A DNA stretch of 64,000 nucleotides, taken from contig NC_092250.1 of the NCBI RefSeq assembly GCF_036320965.1, positions 12,111,100-12,175,099 of the forward strand, read 5' to 3'. How positions within the stretch are numbered: position 1 is the stretch's first letter; each line of letters begins with the position of its first letter. The notes beneath the pieces are model-generated. The model was not told the DNA's origin. It saw nothing but the letters and a program-made list of their open reading frames with translations, and searched no databases. This document shows, in pieces, positions 23,528 through 34,337 of this stretch. Source of the stretch: Panulirus ornatus. Lineage: Eukaryota; Arthropoda; Malacostraca; Decapoda; Palinuridae. The position numbers were made by a program, and so were the translations under genes.

Positions 23528-23530
<3 letters not shown>
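22098..23530 (-). mobile_element. RTE-like LINE, copy 8 (older, long 3' UTR)
   Basis: Minus-strand copy from RT (DALWKVL region at 23525) to a long 3' UTR (22098-22465). The 3' terminus lacks the usual CTTTGTCGCTGTCTCC. The 5' truncation joins (TA)n directly. Confidence 0.9.
22465..23530 (-). pseudogene. Decayed RT fragment of LINE copy 8
   Basis: From high to low coordinate: LWKVLRAYGVG, FYRGCKACVRVGREET, GLRQGCVMSPWLFNLFMDGV, then a one-base loss near 23330. It continues SQLLFADNIALVAESGEKL, where the second catalytic Asp is replaced by Asn, and runs to KVI with a stop near 23121. Further pieces are ARTLSRRAKMGM, TMLYGCEAW and RPNWR. At least three frame breaks are present. It is dead both by frame and by active site. 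Confidence 0.85.

Positions 23531-23590
<60 letters not shown>
23531..23590. repeat. (TA)n microsatellite
   Basis: TA tract between the 5' end of copy 8 and the T18 (poly-A tail) of copy 4. Confidence 0.98.
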
Positions 23591-23607
<17 letters not shown>

Positions 23608-24905
23608 TATACCTCGTCGCTGTCTCCCGCGTTTGCGAGGTAGCGCAAGGAAACAGACGAAAGAAATGGCCCAACCCCCCCCATACACATGTACATACAC
23701 ACGTCCACACCCGCAAATATATATACCTACACAGCTTTCCATGGTTTACCCCGGACGCTTCACATGCCTTGATTCAATCCACTGACAGCACGTCAACCCC
23801 TGTATACCACATCGCTCCAATTCACTCTATTCCTTGCCCTCCTTTCACCCTCCTGCATGATCAGGCCCCGATCACACAAAATCCTTTTCACTCCATCTTT
23901 CCACCTCCAATTTGGTCTCCCTCTTCTCCTCGTTCCCTCCACCTCCGACACATATATCCTCTTGGTCAATCTTTCCTCACTCATTCTCTCCATGTGCCCA
24001 AACCACTTCAAAACACCCTCTTCTGCTCTCTCAACCACGCTCTTTTTATTTCCACACATCTCTCTTACCCTTACGTTACTTACTCGATCAAACCACCTCA
24101 CACCACACATTGTCCTCAAACATCTCATTTCCAGCACATCCATCCTCCTGCGCACAACTCTATCCATAGCCCACGCCTCGCAACCATACAACATTGTTGG
24201 AACCACTATTCCTTCAAACATACCCATTTTTGCTTTCCGGGATAATGTTCTCGACTTCCACACATTTTTCAAGGCTCCCAAAATTTTCGCCCCCTCCCCC
24301 ACCCTATGATCCACTTCCGCTTCCATGGTTCCATCCGCTGATAGATCCACTCCCAGATATCTAAAACACTTCACTTCCTCCAGTTTTTCTCCATTCAAAC
24401 TCACCTCCCAATTGACTTGACCCTCAACCCTACTGTACCTAATAACCTTGCTCTTATTCACATTTACTCTTAACTTTCTTCTTCCACACACTTTACCAAA
24501 CTCCGTCACCAGCTTCTGCAGTTTCTCACATGAATCCGCCACCAGCGCTGTATCATCAGCGAACAACAACTGACTCACTTCCCAAGCTCTCTCATCCCCA
24601 ACAGACTTCATACTTGCCCCTCTTTCCAAGACTCTTGCATTTACCTCCCTAACAACCCCATCCATAAACAAATTAAACAACCATGGAGACATCACACACC
24701 CCTGCCGCAAACCTACATTCACTGAGAACCAATCACTTTCCTCTCTTCCTACACGTACACATGCCTTACATCCTCGATAAAAACTTTTCATTGCTTCTAA
24801 CAACTTGCCTCCCACACCATATATTCTTAATACCTTCCACAGAGCATCTCTATCAACTCTATCATATGCCTTCTCCAGATCCATAAATGCTACATACAAA
24901 TCCAT
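23591..24905 (-). mobile_element. RTE-like LINE, copy 4 (young; left arm of palindrome)
   Basis: Minus-strand copy with short-form 3' UTR and A18 tail. It is 5'-truncated inside RT at the MDLYVAF codons, where it meets (TA)4 and then copy 5 in the opposite direction. Confidence 0.92.
23793..24905 (-). pseudogene. RT catalytic core to C-terminus of LINE copy 4, frame intact
   Basis: About 370 uninterrupted codons run from motif A (MDLYVAFMDLEKAYDRV) through GLRQGCVMSPWLFN, FADDTALVA, RYLGVDLSADG and GRPNWRWKDGVKR to NRVNWSDVVYRG-stop. It lacks the EEP domain and the N-terminal half of RT, so it cannot act alone. Only a handful of residues differ from copy 5. It shares with copy 5 substitutions absent from copies 2 and 6, for example CTCCGTCACC at 24501 and GAATCCGCC at 24532. 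Confidence 0.9.
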
Positions 24906-24913
24906 ATATATAT

Positions 24914-26141
24914 GGCATGTACAGAGCATCAGATTGGGGAAGAGCAGTGTGGTTTCAGAAGTGGTAGAGGATGTGTGGATCAGGTGTTTGCTTTGAAGAA
25001 TGTATGTGAGAAATACTTAGAAAAGCAAATGGATTTGTATGTAGCATTTATGGATCTGGAGAAGGCATATGATAGAGTTGATAGAGATGCTCTGTGGAAG
25101 GTATTAAGAATATATGGTGTGGGAGGCAAGTTGTTAGAAGCAGTGAAAAGTTTTTATCGAGGATGTAAGGCATGTGTACGTGTAGGAAGAGAGGAAAGTG
25201 ATTGGTTCTCAGTGAATGTAGGTTTGCGGCAGGGGTGTGTGATGTCTCCATGGTTGTTTAATTTGTTTATGGATGGGGTTGTTAGGGAGGTAAATGCAAG
25301 AGTCTTGGAAAGAGGGGCAAGTATGAAGTCTGTTGGGGATGAGAGAGCTTGGGAAGTGAGTCAGTTGTTGTTCGCTGATGATACAGCGCTGGTGGCGGAT
25401 TCATGTGAGAAACTGCAGAAGCTGGTGACGGAGTTTGGTAAAGTGTGTGGAAGAAGAAAGTTAAGAGTAAATGTGAATAAGAGCAAGGTTATTAGGTACA
25501 GTAGGGTTGAGGGTCAAGTCAATTGGGAGGTGAGTTTGAATGGTGAAAAACTGGAGGAAGTGAAGTGTTTTAGATATCTGGGAGTGGATCTGTCAGCGGA
25601 TGGAACCATGGAAGCGGAAGTGGATCATAGGGTGGGGGAGGGGGCGAAAATTTTGGGAGCGTTGAAAAATGTGTGGAAGTCGAGAACATTATCCCGGAAA
25701 GCAAAAATGGGTATGTTTGAAGGAATAGTAGTTCCAACAATGTTGTATGGTTGCGAGGCGTGGGCTATGGATAGAGTTGTGCGCAGGAGGATGGATGTGC
25801 TGGAAATGAGATGTTTGAGGATAATGTGTGGTGTGAGGTGGTTTGATCGAGTAAGTAACGTAAGGGTAAGAGAGATGTGTGGAAATAAAAAGAGCGTGGT
25901 TGAGAGAGCAGAAGAGGGTGTTTTAAAATGGTTTGGGCACATGGAGAGAATGAGTGAGGAAAGATTGACCAAGAGGATATATGTGTCGGAGGTGGAGGGA
26001 ACGAGGAGAAGAGGGAGACCAAATTGGAGGTGGAAAGATGGAGTGAAAAAGATTTTGTGTGATCGGGGCCTGAACATGCAGGAGGGTGAAAGGAGGGCAA
26101 GGAATAGAGTGAATTGGAGCGATGTGGTATACAGGGGTTGA
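24914..26141 (+). pseudogene. RT of LINE copy 5, frame intact
   Basis: 409 uninterrupted codons, counting an in-frame Met supplied by the junction. CTEHQIGEEQCGFRSGRGCV is near the N-terminus; motif A Asp is at residue 48; GLRQGCVMSPWLFNLFMD is at about 105-121; catalytic FADD is at 154-157 (25371-25382); YLGVDLSADG follows; and the C-terminal WRWKDGVKK block and VYRG-stop end it. It lacks endonuclease and RT motifs 0-2, so it is a 5'-truncated, non-autonomous copy despite the open frame. Confidence 0.92.
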
Positions 26142-26347
26142 CGTGCTGTCAGTGGATTGAATCAAGGCATGTGAAGCGTCCGGGGTAAACCATGGAAAGC
26201 TGTGTAGGTATGTATATTTGTGTGTGTGGACGTGTGTATGTACATGTGTATGGGGGGGGTTGGGCCATTTCTTTCGTCTGTTTCCTTGCGCTACCTCGCA
26301 AACGCGGGAGACAGCGACAAAGTATAAAAAAAAAAAAAAAAAAAAAA

Positions 26348-26349
<2 letters not shown>
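24914..26349 (+). mobile_element. RTE-like LINE, copy 5 (young; right arm of palindrome)
   Basis: Plus-strand copy, 5'-truncated at CATGTACAGAGCATCAG, with short 3' UTR and a 24-base A tail (26326-26349) before (TA)n. Confidence 0.92.
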
Positions 26350-26442
<93 letters not shown>

Positions 26443-26443
26443 T
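26350..26443. repeat. (TA)n microsatellite
   Basis: TA tract with a few internal variants after the tail of LINE copy 5. Confidence 0.97.
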
Positions 26444-27330
26444 ACTTATATCGTTAATGAGAGGGTCTAGATTAGGGCCTCGGTTACCCTTGCCGTCTCA
26501 GCAAACAAACAAAAATTCGGGACGTGATACACAAAAGGAAAACGAAGTGTGACCTCTAAGGCGTCTAATAATTTTCACAATTCTTTGCACAGAGGGAAAG
26601 TTATAGTATTATCTTGATACATAAATATGATTTCAGTAGGCATGATGTAATTTTGTTTGTCAGTTACATCTCGGATATTGGTGTTGTGTTTAATGATGTC
26701 TTTTTTATGTGCTATTATATGAGTTGGGGAGAGAGGGGGGGTTGACACCAAGCAGAAAATCTGAGCAGAAGCCCGATTATCAAGGTAGATTAGCCCACAA
26801 CTGACCTGAGGTGTATCACACGTGTGTTGACTTTAGGAAAGAAGCTAGAGTGGCAAACTCCTTTGAGTATCATCATCAGTATTGGTAACAGCGATAGCAC
26901 TGGAGTGATCAGTACCAACTGTGTGTAGAGGCTTAGCATTAATGACTAAGTCTTTAGGTAAGCAAGGGAGACCTGGGAACTTCAGAGTTTCCCTTCAATG
27001 ATTTTGCAGGCGATGTACAGTTGATAACAGAAGGATGTGATCAATTCTCCGCCCTTGTGGAGCTATTAGAACAACTTAAAATTGCTTCTTACAATTATAG
27101 TTGTGAGCCAAGATTCATTACGTAGTAGAACTAGGAATTCTAAGCAAATACGTCTGTTCAGTGTTGTATACCTTAACCTTAGGTTTGAGTAGCCTCAGTT
27201 TCATTGTGTAGTCCAAGGATTCTTTTGCTAGACCAGGCGTTTCAGACGTATCAATGTCTCCCACTGAAACGAACTCGTGCACTTCTCTACACTGTTGCTG
27301 TTGAAGCTTCGAGGAAGCTTTGTATTTGGT
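26444..27330. other. Spacer, no supported gene
   Basis: No clear domain. If the BEL/Pao-like relic extends downstream on the minus strand, its integrase would fall here, but I cannot see it. Confidence 0.45.
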
Positions 27331-28690
27331 TTGATTCTCATTCAGAACTTGAAAATGTGATTCTATTTTTTTGTGTTTGTGTTACGAACTTTGTTGAGAG
27401 ATGAAACTTCAGAGGCACTGAAGAGTTCAAAGGAAGCATTTGGAGGAGGTCTAGTTTGATTGTGATTTCGTTTTGTTTCAGAATCTTTGATACTTCTGAG
27501 TGATTGTGAGACGTAATTGGGCAGCAGTGGGCTAACTTCAACTGCACTGACTTCCGAATAAAAAAAAAGAATCTTTTGTGCAGGTGTTACGCTTGATATC
27601 GAAGTGACTATATAACTTTCATGATCGGTCGTGAGGGATGAGCAGCAGCCACGTAAGCATGTGAACATGTAAGACATCACGTGAAACAAATGGCTCATCT
27701 TCTCTTGGTCTATCGTTCTATTTAGGCTAATCCAGTTTTGGGCAATCATTTAGGAGTGATGGCGGATAATGTTTCGTCCTAACCCTATTTCAATCTCGTG
27801 TTCATGGTTAAGCACTCTCCCGTTAATGGTAATCGTTGACGACAAGCCTAATGGGTCAAACACTGATAAGATTAATGAGAGTAATTTCCCCCTGCACCGA
27901 GTAACATTGATCACCTTTGCTGGGGGGGTAATGATGTTTCAAGCTTCACCTAACTGAAATAAATCTGCAATTTGTTGAGAGATGAGATTTCAGAGGTACT
28001 ATGTAGTTCAATTGAAGGGTTTGGAGGAGGTCTATTTTGGTTGTGATTTCGTTTTGTTTCTAGTTTATTGTTTCAGAATCGACCACTCAGTCTGGTCGAC
28101 TAAGTCATTGCTCTACAGACTAAAGGTCATCTAACGAAGGAATATCCAGTTTTACCACTGAAAAACTAGGTATGTTGAGGGACACTGTCTTGTATATGTA
28201 CAGGGACGTTCAGCCCAACTTTTCGCTTAAGGTGGATTTTGTGAACAGCCCCATTCCCAACAGCACAACTCCTTGTTTGAGTTTCTATACATTTCGAGGT
28301 CATGTTGGGAAGCTGTCGTTTGAAAACCATTGGTATGAACACTGAGGCTGGTGACTTGTGTGTGGAAACATTATCAGATGTTGTCAACTGTGTATCTAAC
28401 GTAGTTAGTGGGCTTCGTCGCATCAAGCAGCACAAATTAGTATCCACATCTGACAGTGGGTGAGTTTTGTTGAAAAGCATCCTGAAACCATAGAAACCAC
28501 TGAAACCTGTGATGGTTTTGAAAACCAGCGTGAGGGAAGGCTTTGTTACTGACGGTACTTAATGCAAACTGGTTAGTCCAGAAATTTACGGGATGACTTG
28601 TGGTTCTTCTAACGGGAAGGAACCAGTAAGACATAATCATTCTACCAGGGACTGACACACCCTCCAGCAACGCGGCTGAACTCATTCATT
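27331..28690 (-). pseudogene. BEL/Pao-like LTR-retrotransposon pol relic
   Basis: Three pieces appear in the expected pol order on the minus strand. An RT-like FQNHHRFQWFLWFQ (about 28510-28470) resembles the ...RFLW motif of BEL/Pao RT. LISVFDPLGLSSTITINGR (27870-27820) matches the FDPLGL..P signature between RT and RNase H. A later VTSISSVTPAQK (about 27610-27575) resembles the K.RVAPLK segment of the RNase H region. Stops and frame changes separate them. No LTRs, gag or integrase were identified, so boundaries are approximate. The FDPLGL piece is the strongest evidence. Confidence 0.5.
27395..28085. repeat. Diverged direct repeat (about 100 bp, two copies)
   Basis: Segments at about 27395-27485 and 27972-28065 share TTTGTTGAGAGATGA, TTTGGAGGAGGTCTA and TTGTGATTTCGTTTTGTTTC in the same order, a diverged duplication inside the BEL/Pao-like relic. 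Confidence 0.8.
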
Positions 28691-30659
28691 TATAGAGTCG
28701 TTGTACGATCCTTCTCATCCGTATGAGATGGAGAATGTAGAGATAAACATCAGTGGGGGAAGTACTAGCTAGCTGCCCTTTCGATGAATTTGTGTAACAT
28801 TTTGCTTTGACGAAACCAGATTCCCTCATATTTGAGAATTTGGGTTAAGCTTTTTATCTCCCTCAAAGCTCACACCATCTAGTTCAGTCTGGTGGGAGAG
28901 ATTATCTTCAAGTAAAGGTTTTGTGTAATTACTATCTCTCATTTCATGGTTCCAGAGATTATGTACTGGTATACTTGCTTAATAAGATCTTTAAGTCATC
29001 TCGGTGCATATCAGTGCCACGATGGCAGTCTGGCTCTCTCCTGGTTTTGCTGGGTCGGTCATTTCAGGTTGGGCCACAGGCTGGGCAACGTCTTGAACTT
29101 TGACACAACCTAATGTTATCCTTTATGGTGAGACATCGCCTGAAGTCTCTTTAATCGTGAGCACTAGCCAGTCAGCATATCTGTGACAACCACTTGTCCC
29201 GATTAACCTATTAGTCAACTTAGGAATTGAAGTATTGTTTCAGTTTCTCGACAACCTCCATGATTCCCGTGACAGTAGGTACACGGTTAAGGACGAGAGT
29301 GACTAATAGTTTCTTCCTCCTGTTTCCTGGACATACTACGGGATGAACCACACAGTATTCCTCGTTATCCCTCGGGTCTTGAAAACCAGACACTGCCAGT
29401 CTGGTTTCACCAGCTATTCTCAGTCACCAGGACGTACTCAACAAAGGTACGATGCTTGGTCAGAGAAATATATAAACGTAGCTGTTTTCAGGTATACAAT
29501 GTGAGCTGCGGCAGATGGTAAAAACTGTAGCTTTGGTAACCACTTAACCCCATGAGAGACATGAAAGTTTGTTTGGCTGGTCACTTTTCTATACTTTTAT
29601 CATCATCACGATGACATGAAAGTTTGTTTGGCTGGTCACTTTTCTACACTTTTATCATCATCACCGATGATGCTTATTCCTTTCTTCAGGCTCAAAGATG
29701 TGACGATTGCCTTGGCCACATTGTCGTACTCGGAAGTGATGTGGCGTGGTTGGTGCCAATACATCCAGTATAATGGCCTAATTCTTCCATTCTGTCTTGT
29801 TCTGGTTTTAAGGCCGTACATTTCATGCATTCACAGGCGAAGTGCACGTTGTGGAAAAGAGAGAGATTTATAGTTTAGCTTTGAGCCTGTTGTAACTAAC
29901 TGGTGCTTGCCTATGGTACCTGGTCTGGGGGGTATTGGAAGGTTTCACTGAGGAGGGAATGGTGTTGATGATTTGAATTTGGGTACAATGAGTGGTTTAA
30001 CGGCAACCTTGACCTGCAAAGGAGAAGCAGGATTTCTTGTGGTTCTTCTCAAGACTTGTTCATCTTTGGATATGAAGAGGTAGTGAATGGCATCCTCGAT
30101 ACGTTGTTCCACTTGGTATACTGAATAATGATGTATTCATAGATTTGCGTCTATTTAAAGCTTTCAGCTTGGTGAAGCAATGAACGGGAGTCGTATATAA
30201 TTAAGGAGTCATTTAACCTTATCAACTTTGACCCCATTCTACTTAAGGTTTCTTATGATGACCTTCAAGTATAAAGGGGATAATTTGATGCGTGTGTCCC
30301 GACCTGTAGGGATGAGATGAGACCTTCAGTCTGTGAGCCATAGTAACTTCCGTGTCAAACCTCATCATCTGCAGCAAAACTCAGGCACGATCGACACCAC
30401 AGTTACGGATGTCATGACAATCAGTAGTTTAGATGCGTGGAAACGACTGTACAAGTTTGATGCGTTTGACTTGACACTTACGGGTCAAGTCGTAGTGATA
30501 GTCATTAAAACAGGGTGTGGCTCTGGACGATGGCGGGGACGAAGACGATGACTGAGCCATCCTCAAGTGTCTGTCATGCTATCCAGACTACAGAGGGTAC
30601 GTGAATGCTTCTTGTGTGTTATGTGGAAAAAGTTTTCTTCACTCGTGTTTCCCCCGTCT
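28691..30659. other. Spacer, possibly upstream part of the BEL/Pao relic
   Basis: No clear domain. A 55-bp tandem duplication (ATGAAAGTTTGTTTGGCTGG at 29561 and 29616) is present. Open frames at 29616-29873 (+) and 29636-29830 (-) mostly reflect this region and have no recognised family. Confidence 0.4.
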
Positions 30660-30874
30660 CATAACTTTGCATATACGTTCCATTTTTTCTTTACTCTTGT
30701 GTATGTATTCACACACACACACACACACACACACACCTGAGGTGTAGCAGTATGCATTACTTACCATCACGCTTGCAGGGGCCGCCTAGGATCACACCCG
30801 CATTGGTTCGAATCTTTGCTGCAGCATCCAGTCCACAGTCTATCCAGCTGTTCATCCTAGCATAATTTAGCGTA

Positions 30875-30876
<2 letters not shown>
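30660..30876 (+). mobile_element. tRNA-derived SINE-like copy S3
   Basis: (CA)n at 30710-30735, then CTTGCAGGGGCCGCCTAGG, B-box GGTTCGAATC (30805-30814), TTTGCTGCAGCATCC, and CCAGCTGTTCATCCT at about 30844-30858, followed by a (GT)n tract. Confidence 0.65.
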
Positions 30877-30909
<33 letters not shown>

Positions 30910-30944
30910 TGTGTGTGTGTGTGTGTCTGTGTGTGTGTGTGTGT
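30877..30944. repeat. (GT)n microsatellite
   Basis: GT repeats with two TCTGT interruptions. Confidence 0.97.
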
Positions 30945-31365
30945 GCAAAAGGCAGACATCAGTGATGTGCATCTGTGTATTTCAGGGAAATCGGAAGTGT
31001 AGCCCAAATTGTAGATTTTCATGAAACAAAGAAAAAAATGATAATTCCATTGGAATCTTAGGATAAGAAAAATGTTTTGCAGCAGTGTTGGGTCTGAGGA
31101 TGTGTTTATTGGTTACGATACGTTAGAGGTGTTGCGCGTAACGCGCTCGACTGTGGAGCGGAACTCTGGACAAGGTGATATGTAAATGGGTAAGGTTAAT
31201 AATCTCTCAGCGTGAGCCTCTCTGGGTGAAAGTTAATGGTCCAAGTTTTCTCTGTGAGGGAAAACTTGCTCAGTTCTCCATCAAGTAGTTTTCTTTTAGG
31301 GCGAAGGTCGGGGTCGTGGGGGAAGTAATGGAAAGGCAAGGTTGTCGAATTTTTATGCGAAGCGT

Positions 31366-31370
<5 letters not shown>
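30945..31370. other. Spacer, nothing recognised
   Basis: No motif identified. Confidence 0.5.

Positions 31371-31429
<59 letters not shown>
31371..31429. repeat. (TC)n microsatellite
   Basis: Pure TC run. It produces Ser-Leu open frames of no significance. Confidence 0.98.
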
Positions 31430-31431
<2 letters not shown>

Positions 31432-31495
31432 GTCGCTGTTCCTCATCCTCCATTTTTTTTCTTTCGTTCATCACTCATACTCTCCTTTTGCAGTC

Positions 31496-31497
<2 letters not shown>

Positions 31498-31564
<67 letters not shown>
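31498..31564. repeat. (TA)n microsatellite
   Basis: TA tract directly before the 5' end of short element A3. Confidence 0.98.
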
Positions 31565-31569
<5 letters not shown>

Positions 31570-31800
31570 GGGGATAGGGGATTAAGAATACTTCCCACGT
31601 ATTCCCTGCGTGTCGTAGAAGGCGACTAAGAGGGGAGGGAGCGGGGGGCTGGAAATCCTCCCCTCTCGTTTTTTTTTTAATTTTCCAAAAGAAGGAACAG
31701 AGTGGGGCTAGGTGAGGATATTCCAAAAAAGGCCCAGTCCTCTGTTCTTAACGCTACCTCGCTAACACGGGAAATGGCGAATAGTTTAAAAGAAAAAAAG

Positions 31801-31815
<15 letters not shown>
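31565..31815 (+). mobile_element. Non-autonomous RTE derivative, copy A3
   Basis: Full ~250 bp copy, TCCCTGGGGATAGG start to GGCGAATAGTTTAAAAG end with an A-rich tail, between two TA tracts. Confidence 0.88.
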
Positions 31816-31873
<58 letters not shown>

Positions 31874-31874
31874 A
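31816..31874. repeat. (TA)n microsatellite
   Basis: TA tract after the A-tail of A3. Confidence 0.98.
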
Positions 31875-31947
31875 TGTGTGTGTGTATGTAAATGAGTATG
31901 TATATGTATGTGTGTATATGTATATATGTGTATATGTATGTATGGGG

Positions 31948-32325
31948 CCTGGATTTGGATAGGGAGCTGTGGTTTCGGTGCATTACTTATGACAGTTAGA
32001 GACTGAGTGTAAACGAATGTGGCCTTTTTAACTGTTTTCCTGGCGCTATCTCGCTGAAGCAGGGAGTAGCGATGCTGTTTCCTGTGTGGCGGGGTAGCGC
32101 CAGATATGAATAAAGGCAAGCAAGTATGAATATGTACATGTGTATATATGTATATATCTGTGTATGTATATTTATGTATATGTTGATGTGTATATGTATG
32201 TATATGTGCGTGTATGGGCGTTTATATATGTTTATATATGTGCATATGAGTGGATGGGCCATTCTTCCTCTGTTCCCTGGCTCTACCTCGCTGACGTGGG
32301 AAACAGCTATTAAGTATGATTAATA
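31948..32325 (+). mobile_element. Orphan RTE-like 3' UTR, diverged form
   Basis: It carries the UTR blocks in LINE order (GGAGCTGTGGTTTCGGTGCA, GACAGTTAGAGACTGAG, ATAAAGGCAAGCAAGTATGA, GGGCCATTCTTCCTCTG, CTACCTCGCTGACGTGGGA) with no coding sequence upstream. The TATCTCGCTGAAGCAGGGAG variant suggests a separate subfamily. Confidence 0.75.
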
Positions 32326-32329
32326 TAAA

Positions 32330-32478
32330 TGAAAATATGTATTTCTATGAGTCCACGGGGAAAATGAAACATGATAAGTTCCCAAGTGCACTTTCGTGTA
32401 ATAATCACATCATCAGGGGAGACACAAGAGAGAAATATAAGTCAGTTGATATATATCGAAGAGACGAAGCTAGGACGC
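32330..32478 (-). mobile_element. Penelope-like tail fragment (inverted)
   Basis: The reverse complement matches 15222-15399. It has core strands CTGATGA (32416-32410) and GAAA (32395-32392) separated by GTG...CAC. It sits between two RTE-like 3' UTR pieces. Confidence 0.75.
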
Positions 32479-32483
32479 ATTAT

Positions 32484-32816
32484 TTCATGACAGCTAGAGA
32501 CTGAGTGTGAACGAATGGGGCCTTTGTTGTCTTTTCCTAACGCTACCTCGCACACATGAGGGGGGAGGGGGATGTTATTCCATGTGTGGCGAGGTGGCGA
32601 TGGGAATAAATAAAGGCAGACAGTATGAATTATGTACATGTGTATATATGTATATGTCTGTGTGTGTATGTACATATGTGTACATTGAGATGTATAGGTA
32701 TGTATATTTGCGTGTGTGGACGTGTGTATGGGGGTGGGTTGGGCCATTTCTTTCGTCTGTTTCCTTGCGCTACCTCGCAAACGCGGGAGACAGCGACAAA
32801 GCAAAATTAAAAAATA
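32484..32816 (+). mobile_element. Orphan RTE-like 3' UTR (long form)
   Basis: It starts at TCATGACAGCTAGAGACTG and ends CGCAAACGCGGGAGACAG, GACAAAGC. It combines the long-form internal block with the young-type CGCAAACG terminus, then meets (TA)n. Confidence 0.82.
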
Positions 32817-32819
32817 GTA

Positions 32820-32821
<2 letters not shown>

Positions 32822-32904
<83 letters not shown>
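32822..32904. repeat. (TA)n microsatellite
   Basis: TA tract after the orphan 3' UTR. Confidence 0.98.
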
Positions 32905-32907
<3 letters not shown>

Positions 32908-33705
32908 GAATTTTTTATTTATATTTCATTATAATGAAATTCTAAAATAGAATATTATGATATGTATTAAGAGCACTGAATAGCCTTGGAAGCTCCAGTG
33001 CTTGGCATATCATAAGCCTGAATTCTATATAATCCAATCCGATCCTTTTGGAGACATCATCAAATTTCCTCTCACTTTTCAAGTGTTTGATGAGCTGTCT
33101 GCTAGACGTCGACCTCGTCCCTTAGAACGCGCCAACCTTCCGTCTCTCCCTGGCAGTCCGACGGTCAGCTGGCCATCACATTAAACTCTGTGCTCCTCAC
33201 AGCCCCACTTCGTTACCTGCCCTGCATCACACCTACATTCATCACACAGGAGTGACGATTGAATGTTGAGTTTTGAGGGGGGCGGGCGACTTAAGGACAA
33301 ATTAGATATTATAAACAGAACTGCCACTAAAACTTAACCTATTGAAAAGATTCTATAACTTGATAAGTTTTTTCTTTTGCTTGAGATGAGTTTGACAAGC
33401 ATTGATATACCTCTCTGAAGCACATTGTATTACATGATGGGTCCTAGGGCTCACTCACCGTACTGTTTTTGTAATACATTATCTTATCTGATCATGAGGG
33501 TCTCCAGAATCATACAATCTGATGGTGATTACAAGTGGATTGGGGTTGTTTGTCGAGCTTGACCAATCACACCATGGATTAGGTAGTTAATAGGTACCAC
33601 GATCAGTTTTCAATGGGACAAAAAAAAATGACATACAGTAGGGCTATATTTCTGTGACAAAAAAGAAAGAAAATGACAGTTACAGATTTTACTTTTAGGA
33701 AGGTG

Positions 33706-33707
<2 letters not shown>
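32905..33707. other. Spacer, no supported gene
   Basis: No recognised domain. A 60-codon frame at 33002-33184 has no family I know. Confidence 0.5.

Positions 33708-33781
<74 letters not shown>
33708..33781. repeat. (TA)n microsatellite
   Basis: TA tract directly before the 25-bp minisatellite; one of the few here not touching an RTE-derived end. Confidence 0.98.
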
Positions 33782-33785
<4 letters not shown>

Positions 33786-34337
33786 GATACTCCTGACCTG
33801 TAAGATATATCAAACTCCCGACCTGTAAGATACATTAGACTCCTGAACTGTAAGATACATCAGACTCAAGACCTGTAAGATCTATCAGCCTCCCGACCTG
33901 TGAGATACATCAGTCTCCCGACCTGTAAGACATCAGACTCCCGACCTGTAAGATACATCAGCCTCCCGACCTGTAAGATACATCAGACTCCCAACTTGTA
34001 GGATGCCTCAGCCTCCCGATTTGTAAGATACATCAGCCTTCCAACCTGTAAGATACATCAGACTCCCAACTTGTAGGATGCCTCAGCCTCCCGATTTGTA
34101 AGATACATCAGACTCCCGACCTGTAAGATACATCAGACTCCCGACCTGTAAGATACATCAGACTCCCAACTTGTAGGATGCCTCAGCCTCCCCACTTGTA
34201 AGATACATCAGACTCCCAACCTGTAAGATACATCAGACTCCCAACTTGTAGAATGCCTCAGCCTCCCCACTTGTAAGATACATCAGACTCCCGACCTATA
34301 AGATACATCAGCCTCCCGACCTGTAAGATACATCAGA
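33786..34337. repeat. 25-bp minisatellite, about 22 copies
   Basis: The unit GATACATCAGACTCCCGACC plus TGTAA alternates with variants carrying CAACTTGTAGGATGCCTCAG. The array ends abruptly at the 3' breakpoint of LINE copy 9. Confidence 0.95.

Larger units (their letters stand above)
23591..26349. repeat. Large inverted repeat (LINE copies 4 and 5)
   Basis: Arms 23591-24905 and about 25028-26349 are near-identical reverse complements, each ending in a poly-A tail and (TA)n. The ~122 bp spacer holds (TA)4 (24904-24913) plus the extra RT sequence present only in copy 5. Confidence 0.9.

Noticed and set aside
24914..26141. Intact functional retrotransposon gene
   Set aside because: The frame is open, but it lacks the endonuclease and the first RT motifs; it is a 5'-truncated copy.
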